Below are positions 26,241 through 37,057 of a stretch of DNA of 52,077 bases, one piece after another. The position numbers and the translations under genes were made by a program. Source of the DNA: Anaerolineae bacterium (lineage in GTDB: Bacteria > Chloroflexota > Anaerolineae > JAAYZQ01); the NCBI GenBank assembly GCA_016929795.1, contig JAFGIA010000261.1, positions 1-52,077 of the forward strand, given 5' to 3'. The notes below the pieces were generated by a model that did no database searches, was not told where the DNA came from, and saw only the letters and a program-made list of their open reading frames with translations. The first letter of the stretch is position 1, and each line of letters opens with the position of its first letter.

Positions 26241-26917
26241 TGCCCGTAGCCTATGGTACATCCGGCATCAGGCGGTTGATCCTCGCCTCCGCCTCGCCGC
26301 GGCGCCGGCAGCTCCTGGCCCTCCTCGGGTTGCGCTTTGTCGTCAAGGTGGCCGACATTGACGAAACCCCCTTCCCAGGTGAGGCACCTACAGAGATGGT
26401 CCTGCGCGTGGCACAGGCCAAAGCGTACGCGATCCCAACGGTACGGCGCGACGAGCTGGTGATCGCTGCCGATACGACTGTTGTGCTGGATGGGCAGTTG
26501 CTTGGCAAGCCGGCTAATTTTGAAGATGCTGCGCATATGCTGCGCCGCCTGCGCCATCGCGACCACATCGTGTACACCGGCCTCGCCGTGTGGCACCCGG
26601 CAACGCGCTGTATGATCACCGAGCTTGGCCAGAGCGTCGTCTGGATGCGCGACTATACGGACCCTGACATTGCTGCCTACGTCGCCAGCGGCGACCCGCT
26701 AGACAAGGCAGGCGCCTACGCCATCCAGCACACGGGGTTCGATCCTGTCGCCCGGGTGGATGGCTGCTGGCTCAACGTGATGGGCTTGCCACTCTGTCAC
26801 CTGCGCCGTGCGCTGTGTGCATTCGGCGTCGACATCCCATCCGACGTGCCTGGCACCTGCGAGGCCTTTAATCAAATCCGCTGCCAAGAATTCGCCAAGA
26901 TCCTTACAAGGGGGTAG
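26240..26917 (+). CDS. maf: Maf-like nucleoside triphosphate pyrophosphatase
   Basis: 225 aa from a GTG overlapping the HIT stop, with GGAGGGG just upstream. Maf signatures: ILASASPRRRQLL at the N terminus, VIAADTTVVLDGQLLGKP and DKAGAYAIQ. Maf proteins hydrolyse dTTP/UTP or modified nucleotides in the cytosol as house-cleaning enzymes. It carries about 25 residues more than usual at the C terminus after LCHLRRAL. Confidence 0.94.
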   Translation: MPVAYGTSGIRRLILASASPRRRQLLALLGLRFVVKVADIDETPFPGEAPTEMVLRVAQAKAYAIPTVRRDELVIAADTTVVLDGQLLGKPANFEDAAHMLRRLRHRDHIVYTGLAVWHPATRCMITELGQSVVWMRDYTDPDIAAYVASGDPLDKAGAYAIQHTGFDPVARVDGCWLNVMGLPLCHLRRALCAFGVDIPSDVPGTCEAFNQIRCQEFAKILTRG

Positions 26918-26919
26918 CC

Positions 26920-27687
26920 GTGCTCAGCTTTGAAGGAAAAGGAATAGTCATCACCGGCGGCACGTCGGGCATCGGCCTGGAGGCGGCGCGCACCTTTGCG
27001 CGCCAGGGAGCGGCTGTTGTCATCTCGGGCCGGGGCGCAGAGCGTGGCCAGGCAGCCGTCGAACAGGAGTCAGCCGGTGGTGTGTGCCTCCATTTTATCC
27101 AGGCAGACGTGCGCGCCGAAGGGCAGGTGACCCACCTGTTGGAGCAGGCAGAACAGATTCTCGGCCGCCTCGACGTCGTCGTCAACAGTGCCGGGGTGAT
27201 CAACCGCATCCTGCTCACCGAGCTGGAGCAGCCCGATTGGGACGTGATCCTAGACACCAATCTGCGCGGTGTGTACCTCGTCTGCAAGCACGCACTGCCG
27301 CGCCTCATGGCACAGCGTCACGGCGCCGTCGTCAACGTCGCCTCCTACCTCGGCACCTTTGGCGCGCGCGAGACGAGCCCTGCCTACAACGCGTCGAAAG
27401 CCGGTGTCGTAGCCCTGACCCGCAGCCTCGCGCTCCAGGCCGGCCCCAGTGGCGTGCGCGTGAACACCGTCTGCCCTGGGTTCGTAATCACCCCTCTGAA
27501 CGAGCACCTCCTCCTCGACGCGCCCGATCCGCGCGCCAAGGAGCAAGAGATGGCGCGCCCCTACCCATTGCGCCGCCTCGGCCGCCCCGACGACGTAGCT
27601 GCGGCGATCCTTTTCCTGGCGTCTGATGAAGCAGCGTGGATCACCGGCGCGTCGCTGCTCGTCGACGGCGGGCTGACGGCGCGCTAG
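26920..27687 (+). CDS. Short-chain dehydrogenase/reductase (SDR)
   Basis: 255 aa from a GTG at 26920, 2 nt after the maf stop. Classical SDR: cofactor loop TGGTSGIG, NSAG, catalytic Ser in NVASYLG, YNASK and a C-terminal VDGG. It is an NAD(P)-dependent oxidoreductase of the FabG/glucose dehydrogenase-like group. The substrate cannot be determined from sequence. Confidence 0.93.
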   Translation: MLSFEGKGIVITGGTSGIGLEAARTFARQGAAVVISGRGAERGQAAVEQESAGGVCLHFIQADVRAEGQVTHLLEQAEQILGRLDVVVNSAGVINRILLTELEQPDWDVILDTNLRGVYLVCKHALPRLMAQRHGAVVNVASYLGTFGARETSPAYNASKAGVVALTRSLALQAGPSGVRVNTVCPGFVITPLNEHLLLDAPDPRAKEQEMARPYPLRRLGRPDDVAAAILFLASDEAAWITGASLLVDGGLTAR

Positions 27688-27703
27688 AAACAGAGCAGGA
27701 ATC

Positions 27704-28522
27704 ATGCCAGAGATGCCCGAGGTTGAAACCTTTGCCCGAGACCTGCGCGAGCCCTTGGTCGGGCGCACCTTCACCGGCGTGTCGATATACTGGGCGCGAA
27801 ACATCGCCTATCCTGCCCTCGGCGAGTTCGAGACACAGATCGTAGGCCGCCGTGTCGAGGCGGTTGGGCGGCGGGGGAAATACCTTGTCCTCACCCTCGA
27901 TCGGGGCTACCTGTTGATCCACCTCAAGATGACCGGTGGCCTGCGCGTGCTGCCGATCGAGGAGCCGGTGGATCCTCACGTGCGCGTCTCATTTGATCTC
28001 GATAATGGGCGCCAGCTTCGCTTTCGTGATCCACGCAAATTCGGGCGTATCTACCTCGTGGACGCCATAGAGCAGGTGACTGGTGACCTGGGACCCGAGC
28101 CCCTCGCCGACGACCTGACGTTGGATCTCTTTTGCGCACTCTTGAACCGACGAAAGGGCCGCCTCAAGTCGCTCCTGCTCAATCAAGAGTTTGTCACCGG
28201 CCTCGGCAACATCTATGCCAATGAAGCCCTCTTTGCCGCCCGCCTTCACCCTGAGCGGCGTGCCAACACCCTCACCCCCCAGGAGCAGGCCGATCTCTAC
28301 CACGCGATCCGGCAGGTGCTCGCTCAAGCAGTCGCTGCCGGCGGCACCACGCTGCGTGACGGCGGCTACACCGATGCTGATGGGGAAACGGGCCACTTCC
28401 AGGTGGACCTCGCCGTGCACGACCGCGCCGGCAAGCCGTGCCGTGTGTGCAGCACCACCATCGAGCGCTTGGTCATCGGTGCGCGGTCGGCGTACTTTTG
28501 CCCAGAGTGCCAGCGTGGATAG
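27704..28522 (+). CDS. mutM: Formamidopyrimidine-DNA glycosylase
   Basis: 272 aa. It starts MPEMPEVE, in which Pro2 is the Schiff-base nucleophile and Glu3 is catalytic. It contains GRRGKYL, LKMTGGL, the helix-two-turn-helix (QEFVTGLGNIYANEALF) and a C-terminal zinc finger, CRVC with YFCPECQ. It removes 8-oxoguanine and ring-opened purines and nicks the strand. It is last of the HIT-maf-SDR-mutM run. Confidence 0.96.
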   Translation: MPEMPEVETFARDLREPLVGRTFTGVSIYWARNIAYPALGEFETQIVGRRVEAVGRRGKYLVLTLDRGYLLIHLKMTGGLRVLPIEEPVDPHVRVSFDLDNGRQLRFRDPRKFGRIYLVDAIEQVTGDLGPEPLADDLTLDLFCALLNRRKGRLKSLLLNQEFVTGLGNIYANEALFAARLHPERRANTLTPQEQADLYHAIRQVLAQAVAAGGTTLRDGGYTDADGETGHFQVDLAVHDRAGKPCRVCSTTIERLVIGARSAYFCPECQRG

Positions 28523-28623
28523 GCCACATCTCTCCCGCGCTCATCAAGCCTGCATCTCTGGGCATTATGTGGCAGAGCGCCTGAGGTCCGCCTAAACGAC
28601 CCAGGGCATCCAAGATCGCGATT

Positions 28624-28652
28624 TTGACATCTGGTGTTCGCCCTGGTACAAT
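28624..28652 (+). promoter_or_regulatory. Sigma70-type promoter of the ferredoxin gene
   Basis: TTGACA (28624-28629), 17 nt, TACAAT (28647-28652), with TG one base before the -10. This is the best promoter match in the window. Confidence 0.8.
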
Positions 28653-28659
28653 AGGGACA

Positions 28660-28676
28660 ATACCCTATAGGGGTAT
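28660..28676 (+). promoter_or_regulatory. CsoR/CstR-like operator downstream of the -10
   Basis: ATACCC-TATAG-GGGTAT is a 6-nt-arm inverted repeat directly at the expected transcription start. Its form (AT-flanked CCC/GGG palindrome) matches sites bound by the CsoR/CstR/FrmR repressor family, which sense copper, persulfide or aldehyde. No such repressor gene lies in the window, so regulator identity is inferred. Confidence 0.5.
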
Positions 28677-28702
28677 ACCGAGGGACAGGAGGCGAGCAGC
28701 AG

Positions 28703-28933
28703 ATGAGCGTATTGGAGACGATCCGGGCACAGACCACGTCGATCCCACGCGTGATCGACGACAAGTGTGCTGCCTGCCAGGTGTGCCTCGCGCGCAAGGT
28801 GTGTCGCAGCAAGGCGCTGATCCAGCTCGACCCTGGCGAGCCCCCCTTTATCGATGCCAGCCGCTGCTACGGATGCCGTGTCTGCATTCCCGCCTGTCCG
28901 AACGATGCGATCGTTGCCTGCTATGATTGCTGA
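28703..28933 (+). CDS. Small 2[4Fe-4S] ferredoxin
   Basis: 76 aa. Cluster 1 ligands are CAACQVC with a further Cys six residues on (LARKVC); cluster 2 is CYGCRVCIPACP, the classic CxxCxxCxxxCP. The spacing of the first site is longer than usual, and its fourth Cys is not followed by Pro. AGGAGG lies 9 nt before the ATG. The gene stands alone with its own strong promoter and a palindromic operator. Its job may be electron transfer under metal or sulfur stress (inference from the operator). Confidence 0.88.
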   Translation: MSVLETIRAQTTSIPRVIDDKCAACQVCLARKVCRSKALIQLDPGEPPFIDASRCYGCRVCIPACPNDAIVACYDC

Positions 28934-28954
28934 TTCCACCGCTTAACCTGCTAC

Positions 28955-28983
28955 TTGCCCCCTTGCACGTTTTCGAGTACAAT
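28955..28983 (+). promoter_or_regulatory. Promoter of the receiver-histidine kinase gene
   Basis: TTGCCC (28955-28960), 17 nt, TACAAT (28978-28983). It leaves a leader of about 85 nt before the ATG at 29074. Confidence 0.6.
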
Positions 28984-29073
28984 GCAGTCGAGTCGAATGC
29001 TTGTTGGAGAGGGCGCGGTTGCCCGCGCGAATCGACGGCGAAAAGGGGTTGACTCGGTGAGGATAGGTGCGAA

Positions 29074-30201
29074 ATGGCAGCAACCGGGACTCAACAGACC
29101 ATCCTGGTAGTGGAGGATGAGCCCTATATCCTCGAGATTGTGAGCTTTTTGCTCACCGATGAAGGATACCACGTGCTCAAGGCCACCAATGGCCTCGATG
29201 CACTGGCAGTCGTCGGTTCCGAAAAGCCCGATTTGATTATCTCTGACGTCAAAATGCCGGGCATGGATGGCTTTGCCCTGTGCGAGCAAGTGCGCCAGGA
29301 CCCCAATCTGGCGCAGACCCCATTTATCTTTCTCACGGCCAAGAGCGAGAGGGGAGATATCCGGCACGGGATGGGGCTCGGAGCGGACGACTATTTGATC
29401 AAGCCATTCGAGCCTGAAGAGCTGCTCGCAGCCGTTTCCGCACGCTTTGCGCGCGCTGCTCAAACTCAGGCTGCCATCGATCGCGTTGGCGCCGATTTGC
29501 AGGATTCGATCATCCGCACGCTCACCCACGAATTTCGCACGCCCCTGGCCTTGATCGTGGGGTACACAGAGTTGTTGGAATCCAGCGGACAGGAGATGGT
29601 GATCAAGGAGCTGGAAAGCATCCTCGAAGGCCTGCACACCGGGTCAGCTCGTCTCATGACCCTGGTCGAGGACTTTTTGCTGCTCAGCAAGCTCAGTACA
29701 GGGGCGCTTCAGCGCCAGGTTGCCAGCGTTGCGCGCGAGCCCATCTCCCCCGATCTTGTGATTGCCAGTCGGACCGATGTGGCGGCCGATAAGGCGAGGT
29801 CAAGGCGGGTCGCGCTGCTTACCGATTGCCAGGCCCCTGCTGCCCGGATCGCCATTCTCAAAGAACACCTGGTCGAGATCGTCGATCGCCTCATCGACAA
29901 TGCCATCAAATTCTCCAAGCCGACGGGCGGCAGAGTCACGGTGGCGACAGTGTTGGACGGGGAAAGGTGGCGGTTGACTGTGGCAGATGAAGGCATCGGT
30001 ATGCGCGCCGAGGCCCTGCCATGGATCTTTGAGGCCTTTCGCCAGGTCGATCGCGACAAGCTGGAGCAGCAAGGATCTGGGGTTGGGCTCACCATTGTCC
30101 GCGGGCTGGTGGAAGGATATGGAGGCACAATCACAGTGCGGAGCGCTCCAGGGGAAGGCAGCACCTTCTCCATCTGGCTGCCGTGTGCCCTGACCTCTTA
30201 A
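29074..30201 (+). CDS. Hybrid response regulator-histidine kinase, cytosolic
   Basis: 375 aa. Residues 8-125 are a receiver domain (VVEDEP acid pair, phospho-acceptor Asp in IISDVKMPG, Thr in FLTAKS, Lys in LIKPFEP). A HisKA helix follows with the phospho-His in LTHEFRTPLAL. The ATPase domain (about 265-375) has the N box DNAIKFS, G1 DEGIGM and G2 GSGVGLTIV. The receiver comes first and there is no membrane helix, so it is probably fed by another kinase rather than an outer signal. GAGGATAGG precedes the ATG. No separate regulator gene is adjacent. Confidence 0.94.
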   Translation: MAATGTQQTILVVEDEPYILEIVSFLLTDEGYHVLKATNGLDALAVVGSEKPDLIISDVKMPGMDGFALCEQVRQDPNLAQTPFIFLTAKSERGDIRHGMGLGADDYLIKPFEPEELLAAVSARFARAAQTQAAIDRVGADLQDSIIRTLTHEFRTPLALIVGYTELLESSGQEMVIKELESILEGLHTGSARLMTLVEDFLLLSKLSTGALQRQVASVAREPISPDLVIASRTDVAADKARSRRVALLTDCQAPAARIAILKEHLVEIVDRLIDNAIKFSKPTGGRVTVATVLDGERWRLTVADEGIGMRAEALPWIFEAFRQVDRDKLEQQGSGVGLTIVRGLVEGYGGTITVRSAPGEGSTFSIWLPCALTS

Positions 30202-30228
30202 ATTCTCTTTTCGCTCTTCTATGCAGGT

Positions 30229-30300
30229 TTGCGTTTTGTGTAGAAACGCGGTATAATGGGATTGTCGCAAACTCGGTTTGTGCGACTCAAACTGCGTTTG
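30229..30300 (+). promoter_or_regulatory. rpsA promoter with overlapping and leader inverted repeats
   Basis: TTGCGT (30229-30234), 17 nt, TATAAT (30252-30257). GCGTTT/AAACGC (30231-30236, 30244-30249) form an inverted repeat inside the spacer. Two small hairpins CAAAC-tcg-GTTTG (30268-30280) and CAAAC-tgc-GTTTG (30288-30300) follow in the leader. The recurring CAAAC/GTTTG units could be a regulator site or an autoregulatory S1 leader (inference). Confidence 0.6.
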
Positions 30301-30342
30301 TGTCGTGGCCCAAAAAATCGATGTAAGGGGAGTTCCGTCTTC

Positions 30343-31752
30343 ATGGAGGAGAACAAGTTCAACGACACAGAGATCTCCGTAGAAGGAGAGGGAGAGGAGC
30401 AAGCTGGAGAGCATCCGATGACTTCGCTCATGGAGGACGCCCTCTCTTTTCGCCGCCTGAGGCCTGGCGATATTGTCGACGGCGAGATCGTCAGCGTATC
30501 ACCCACAGAGGTGCTCGTGGATGTCGGTGCCAAGTCCGAGGGCCTTGTCCCCAGCAAGGAGCTCGAGCGCCTGGGACGCGATGGCCTCGAAGAATTGCAG
30601 GTGGGGGACGTGGTTTCGGTCTATGTCGTGCGTGCCGAAGACCGCGAAGGAAACCTGATCCTTTCTATTCGACGTGCGGAAGAGGAGCAGGACTGGAAGC
30701 GCGCTCAGGAGCTGTTCGAAGCGAGTGAGAGCCTGGAGACGCAGGTGGCCGGCTTTAACAAGGGCGGCTTGATTGTCCGTCTAGGCAAGCTGCGTGGATT
30801 CGTTCCCGCTTCACAGTTGGCTGCCAGGCACCGTGGCAGCGAGAAGCAGCAGCCGGAGGAGCGCTGGGCTCGGCTGGTCGGCGAGCCAATTCACGTCAAG
30901 GTCATCGAGCTGAATCGGCGCCGCAAGCGTCTCATCCTTTCAGAGCGGGCCGCGCGCCGCCAGCGCCGCGAAGCCCGCCGCGCGGAGCTGCTCGACACGC
31001 TCCGTCCCGGCGAGGTACGCACAGGGGTAGTCAGCAGCCTCGCCGATTTCGGTGCATTTGTCGACCTGGGAGGGGCCGACGGGCTCATTCACCTGTCAGA
31101 GCTGTCATGGAACCGGGCAGCCAAGCCGGATGATGTTCTCCGTGTGGGCCAGGAGGTCGAAGTCTATGTCCTCAACGTTGATCAAGAGAGGAAGCGCATC
31201 GGCTTGAGCCTGAAGCGCCTCGATCCCGAGCCATGGTCGACAGTTGAAAGCCGCTACTATATCGGCCAGTTGGTCGAGGGTGTGGTCACGCGCCTCACGA
31301 ACTTTGGCGCCTTTGCCCTCGTGAACGACGAGATCGAAGGCCTGATCCACATCTCTGAGCTGAGCGGCGGGCGGATCAACCACCCGCAAGATGTCGTGCA
31401 CGAAGGCGAAAAACATGTCATGCGCATCATCCGCATTGATCCCAAGCGCCGGCGCATGGGGCTGAGTTTGAAGCGTGTCGCCGATCCCGAATATGCGGAC
31501 CTCGACTGGCAGTCGGAGCTGGCCCAGGCTCAATCGTCGCTGGGCACCGAGGTGATCAAGCCGGTAGAGGAGTATGTGGACTATTACGGCGATGACGACT
31601 ATGATGACCAAGACGCGTACGCAGAAGACGCCTTCGACGAGGACGAGGACGAGGACGACGAGGACGCCTTCGACGAAAACGAGGACGGCGAGAACGAGGA
31701 CGGCGAGTACGAGGACGGCGAGGACGAATACAACGAAGAAAGCGACATTTAG
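30343..31752 (+). CDS. rpsA: Ribosomal protein S1 with acidic C-terminal tail
   Basis: 469 aa from the ATG at 30343 (MEENKFND). The frame is open from 30256, but that part overlaps the promoter, and AAGGGGAG precedes the chosen ATG. Four S1 RNA-binding repeats start near residues 40, 125, 210 and 295 ([47 protein letters not shown]). S1 aids mRNA binding by the 30S subunit. The last 65 residues are almost all Asp/Glu with Tyr, Asn and Gly, an unusually long acidic tail encoded by GA-rich near-repeats (31580-31750). Confidence 0.93.
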   Translation: MEENKFNDTEISVEGEGEEQAGEHPMTSLMEDALSFRRLRPGDIVDGEIVSVSPTEVLVDVGAKSEGLVPSKELERLGRDGLEELQVGDVVSVYVVRAEDREGNLILSIRRAEEEQDWKRAQELFEASESLETQVAGFNKGGLIVRLGKLRGFVPASQLAARHRGSEKQQPEERWARLVGEPIHVKVIELNRRRKRLILSERAARRQRREARRAELLDTLRPGEVRTGVVSSLADFGAFVDLGGADGLIHLSELSWNRAAKPDDVLRVGQEVEVYVLNVDQERKRIGLSLKRLDPEPWSTVESRYYIGQLVEGVVTRLTNFGAFALVNDEIEGLIHISELSGGRINHPQDVVHEGEKHVMRIIRIDPKRRRMGLSLKRVADPEYADLDWQSELAQAQSSLGTEVIKPVEEYVDYYGDDDYDDQDAYAEDAFDEDEDEDDEDAFDENEDGENEDGEYEDGEDEYNEESDI

Positions 31753-31840
31753 TCTGGTCCATCCCTGGCTCCAGCGTCTGGGCCCTGCCTTCTGGTGGTT
31801 CGGATGGCCGGAAGCCACTGTTGCCGGGCTTGAATGTGTC

Positions 31841-31870
31841 CAAGGCCTCGCCCTCGTCGGCGGGGCCTTG
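31841..31870 (+). terminator. GC-rich hairpin after rpsA
   Basis: CAAGGCCTCGCC pairs with GGCGGGGCCTTG across 6 nt with one G-U pair. No T-tract follows, so it may be a weak or factor-assisted terminator. Confidence 0.45.
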
Positions 31871-31909
31871 TGTGTAACTCGGATTACCCACTTCTGGCCT
31901 GGACTGGTG

Positions 31910-31915
31910 TATAAT
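31910..31915 (+). promoter_or_regulatory. TATAAT -10 box before clpC
   Basis: A perfect -10 hexamer 40 nt before the clpC GTG. No good -35 is present at 16-18 nt. No CtsR or CIRCE-type operator was seen. Confidence 0.5.
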
Positions 31916-31954
31916 TCTTCCTGAGGAGATTGATACTGCCGAAAGGATGAAAAC

Positions 31955-34456
<2,502 letters not shown>

Positions 34457-34520
34457 GTGCCCTAGGGCGCAGGCAGCCCGCAGCACGCAGCTAGAATAGG
34501 AATCAGTGAGCGAAATGATG

Positions 34521-34557
34521 AGAGATCGGTTTTGCCAACAAAACCGGTCTCTTTTTG
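34521..34557 (+). terminator. Rho-independent terminator of clpC
   Basis: AGAGATCGGTTTTG (34521-34534) pairs with CAAAACCGGTCTCT (34539-34552) across CCAA with one G-U pair, followed by a run of T. Confidence 0.88.
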
Positions 34558-34576
34558 TTGCGACATGGAGATCCAG

Positions 34577-34657
34577 GTATCATCTCAACCAAGGGGGGCG
34601 AGTTGGGATGTGTGCGGTGCCCGCACACATCCCAACCCCCGATAATTGAGATGATAC
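34577..34657. repeat. Nested palindromic intergenic repeat, copy 2
   Basis: Perfect 12-nt terminal inverted repeats GTATCATCTCAA (34577-34588) and TTGAGATGATAC (34646-34657) enclose a perfect 15-nt stem TTGGGATGTGTGCGG / CCGCACACATCCCAA (34603-34635, 3-nt loop). It is the intact relative of copy 1 at 25315-25392. It sits between the clpC terminator and radA. Confidence 0.85.
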
Positions 34658-34673
34658 AGATCTAGAGGGAACA

Positions 34674-36062
34674 GTGACCAAGAAGCGAACACGTTTTGTG
34701 TGCCAGGAGTGTGGGGCTTCCTTCCTCCGCTGGGCGGGCCAGTGCAAAGAGTGTGGTGAGTGGAACTCGATGGTCGAGACGGTTGTCGAGGTCGGGCGTG
34801 ATTCGACCGCTGCCGGCGCGTGGACCCCTCTCAGCGAGCCACTGCCGCTGCCCGATATCCGGGCCGACCAATTCGAGCGCCTGCCTGTGTCCAATGGGGA
34901 ACTGGCGCGCGTGCTGGGCGGCGGCATCGTCCCCGGCTCTGTCGTCCTCATCGGTGGCGACCCAGGCATCGGCAAATCGACACTTCTCCTGCAAGTCTCG
35001 GCCGAGCTCGCCGACCGGGTATCGCCCGTGCTCTATGTTTCGGGCGAAGAATCTGTAAACCAGATCAAGATGCGCGCCGACAGGCTGGGCTTGCAGCAGC
35101 CGGGCCTCTATGTCGTGTCAGAGGTATCGCTCGATCAGATTGTGGGGCACGTGCAGCAGCTCCGTCCGCAGTTGGTCGTCGTCGACTCGATACAGGCCAT
35201 TTCTTCTGAGGAGATGGAATCGTCGGCCGGTAGCGTCAGCCAGGTCAAGGCGTGCGCTACTGCGCTGCTGCGTGTCGCCAAGGCGGAAGGCATCCCCATC
35301 TTTTTAGTGGGCCATGTGACCAAGGCCGGGGCGATCGCCGGCCCGCGCGTGCTGGAGCACATTGTCGATGCCGTCCTCTACCTGGAGGGTGACCGTTTTC
35401 ATACCTATCGCCTGCTGCGCGGCGTCAAAAACCGTTTCGGGTCGACGCACGAGGTGGGCGTATTCGAGATGGGCGAGCGTGGCATGGTCGAGGTCACCAA
35501 CCCCTCGGAGGCATTTCTCGCCGAGCGCTTGCCTGACACAGCCGGCTCGGCCATCGCCGTGACGATGGAGGGCACGCGTCCGCTTCTCGTCGAGATCCAG
35601 GCACTCTCGACCACCACCAGCTTTGGCCAGCCGCGGCGCACGGCTAACGGCGTCGATTTTAACCGGCTGCTGCTGCTCATCGCCGTCCTCTCCAAGCGCG
35701 TCGGCCTGCGCCTGTTCGATCAGGACGTGTTTGTGAACGTTGTCGGGGGCCTGCGCATCAACGAGCCGGCTGCCGACCTGGCTCTGGCTCTGGCGATCGC
35801 CTCCAGCTTTCGAAATCTGGCGCTGCCTGCCGATCTGGCCGCCATCGGCGAGGTGGGATTGTCTGGCGAGCTACGCGCCGTGGGCCATCTCTCCCGTCGC
35901 TTACACGAGGCATACAAGCTCGGCTTTAGCCGCTGCATTGTGCCCACCACGCGCCAGGCCGCTGGTGCGCCTGAAGGCATGAGGCTCATCCCCGCCCGCT
36001 CCCTGCCCGATGCCCTGGCCCTGGCCTTTGCCCTGAGCAACACAAAAGAGGACCGGCGTTAA
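34674..36062 (+). CDS. radA: DNA repair protein RadA (Sms)
   Basis: 462 aa from a GTG at 34674, preceded by GAGGGAA. Zinc finger CQECGASFLRW with CKECGEW, Walker A GGDPGIGKST, the RadA motif KNRFG and a C-terminal Lon-like domain. It acts as a DnaB-like helicase that drives branch migration in recombination with RecA. No nearby disA was seen. Confidence 0.96.
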   Translation: MTKKRTRFVCQECGASFLRWAGQCKECGEWNSMVETVVEVGRDSTAAGAWTPLSEPLPLPDIRADQFERLPVSNGELARVLGGGIVPGSVVLIGGDPGIGKSTLLLQVSAELADRVSPVLYVSGEESVNQIKMRADRLGLQQPGLYVVSEVSLDQIVGHVQQLRPQLVVVDSIQAISSEEMESSAGSVSQVKACATALLRVAKAEGIPIFLVGHVTKAGAIAGPRVLEHIVDAVLYLEGDRFHTYRLLRGVKNRFGSTHEVGVFEMGERGMVEVTNPSEAFLAERLPDTAGSAIAVTMEGTRPLLVEIQALSTTTSFGQPRRTANGVDFNRLLLLIAVLSKRVGLRLFDQDVFVNVVGGLRINEPAADLALALAIASSFRNLALPADLAAIGEVGLSGELRAVGHLSRRLHEAYKLGFSRCIVPTTRQAAGAPEGMRLIPARSLPDALALAFALSNTKEDRR

Positions 36063-36075
36063 CTGGCGCCGGTCC
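36050..36075 (+). terminator. Hairpin over the radA stop codon
   Basis: GGACCGGCG (36050-36058) pairs with CGCCGGTCC (36067-36075). The stop codon lies in the loop; no T-tract follows. Possible weak terminator. Confidence 0.4.
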
Positions 36076-36160
36076 CTGTTGGCGTGACACAATCCTCTCG
36101 ATGGTGCACCTGCAACCCAGGGGGATGTGACAGAATCTCTACGTGGAGGCGGGCGGCGAT

Positions 36161-36189
36161 TTGACGCCTGCCCCCGTTTCTGTTACAAT
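36161..36189 (+). promoter_or_regulatory. Promoter of the parA-like pair
   Basis: TTGACG (36161-36166), 17 nt, TACAAT (36184-36189), about 45 nt before the GTG start at 36236. Confidence 0.7.
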
Positions 36190-36235
36190 CTTGGCAGTCG
36201 TTTTCATTTGATTGTTTATGGGCGGAGAGGGTGAC

Positions 36236-37018
36236 GTGCGCAAGATCGCCATTGTCGGGTTCAAAGGGGGTATCGGCAAGACCACGACGTGTGTCAACCT
36301 CGGCGCGGCGTTCGCGCTGCGCGGTCGCCGGGTGCTGTTGGTCGACACGGACACACAGGCTAACGTCTCGCTCTCGCTCGGCGTGGATGGCTATCAAAAG
36401 TCCCTTGCCGAGGTCCTCAACCGACGTGCGCCGGTGGCCGAAGTGGTGGTGCCTGCCAGGGAGAACCTCGATCTCATCCCCGCCAGCCTCGGGCTATTCA
36501 AGGCCCAGCAGCGGATGGTGCTCGAGATGGCGCGCGAGGAGATCTTTGGCGAAATTTTTGCCGGGCTCGATGGCTACGATTACCAGCTTCTCGACTGCGC
36601 CCCATCAGCCACGCTGCTTACTGTGAATGCAGTAGCCTATGTCGATGAAGTGTTTATCCCTGTGTCGATGGAGATGCTGGCGCTGGCAGGCGCCCGCCAC
36701 TTTATGCGTTACCTGCGCGACATGACCCGCTTGCTCGGCAGCGGGGCAGTCATTCGCCTCATCATTCCCACTTTTTATGACCCAAGGCGGCGCGTGAGCG
36801 AGATGGTACTCGAATCACTGATCAAGGATTTTGGATCGCGTGTGACACATCCGATCCGTATCGACACCAAGCTATCAGAGGCACCCGGCGCTGGCCAGAC
36901 GATCTTTGAGTACGCCCCCGGTGGGCGTGGGGCCACCGACTATTTGCGGCTCGCCGATCTGGTCGAAGCCATGCCCCCTGTAGCGAACGCGCCGAGTGCA
37001 TCGATGCGCCGTGCATAG
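36236..37018 (+). CDS. ParA/MinD-type ATPase, first of pair
   Basis: 260 aa from the GTG at 36236 (MRKIAIVGFKGG); an ATG eight codons upstream lacks a site, while GGAGAGGGTG precedes the GTG. Deviant Walker A FKGGIGKTTT, switch I VDTDTQANVS and Walker B-like YQLLDCAPSA. It belongs to the Soj/ParA cytosolic ATPases that position DNA or protein cargo. The loop reads FKGGIGK rather than the usual QKGGVGK. No parB gene or parS-like site is visible nearby, so the cargo is unknown. Confidence 0.9.
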   Translation: MRKIAIVGFKGGIGKTTTCVNLGAAFALRGRRVLLVDTDTQANVSLSLGVDGYQKSLAEVLNRRAPVAEVVVPARENLDLIPASLGLFKAQQRMVLEMAREEIFGEIFAGLDGYDYQLLDCAPSATLLTVNAVAYVDEVFIPVSMEMLALAGARHFMRYLRDMTRLLGSGAVIRLIIPTFYDPRRRVSEMVLESLIKDFGSRVTHPIRIDTKLSEAPGAGQTIFEYAPGGRGATDYLRLADLVEAMPPVANAPSASMRRA

Positions 37019-37057
37019 ATGCGTCGCGCGCTCCTGGACGTGTGAAAAGGAGGCAAC

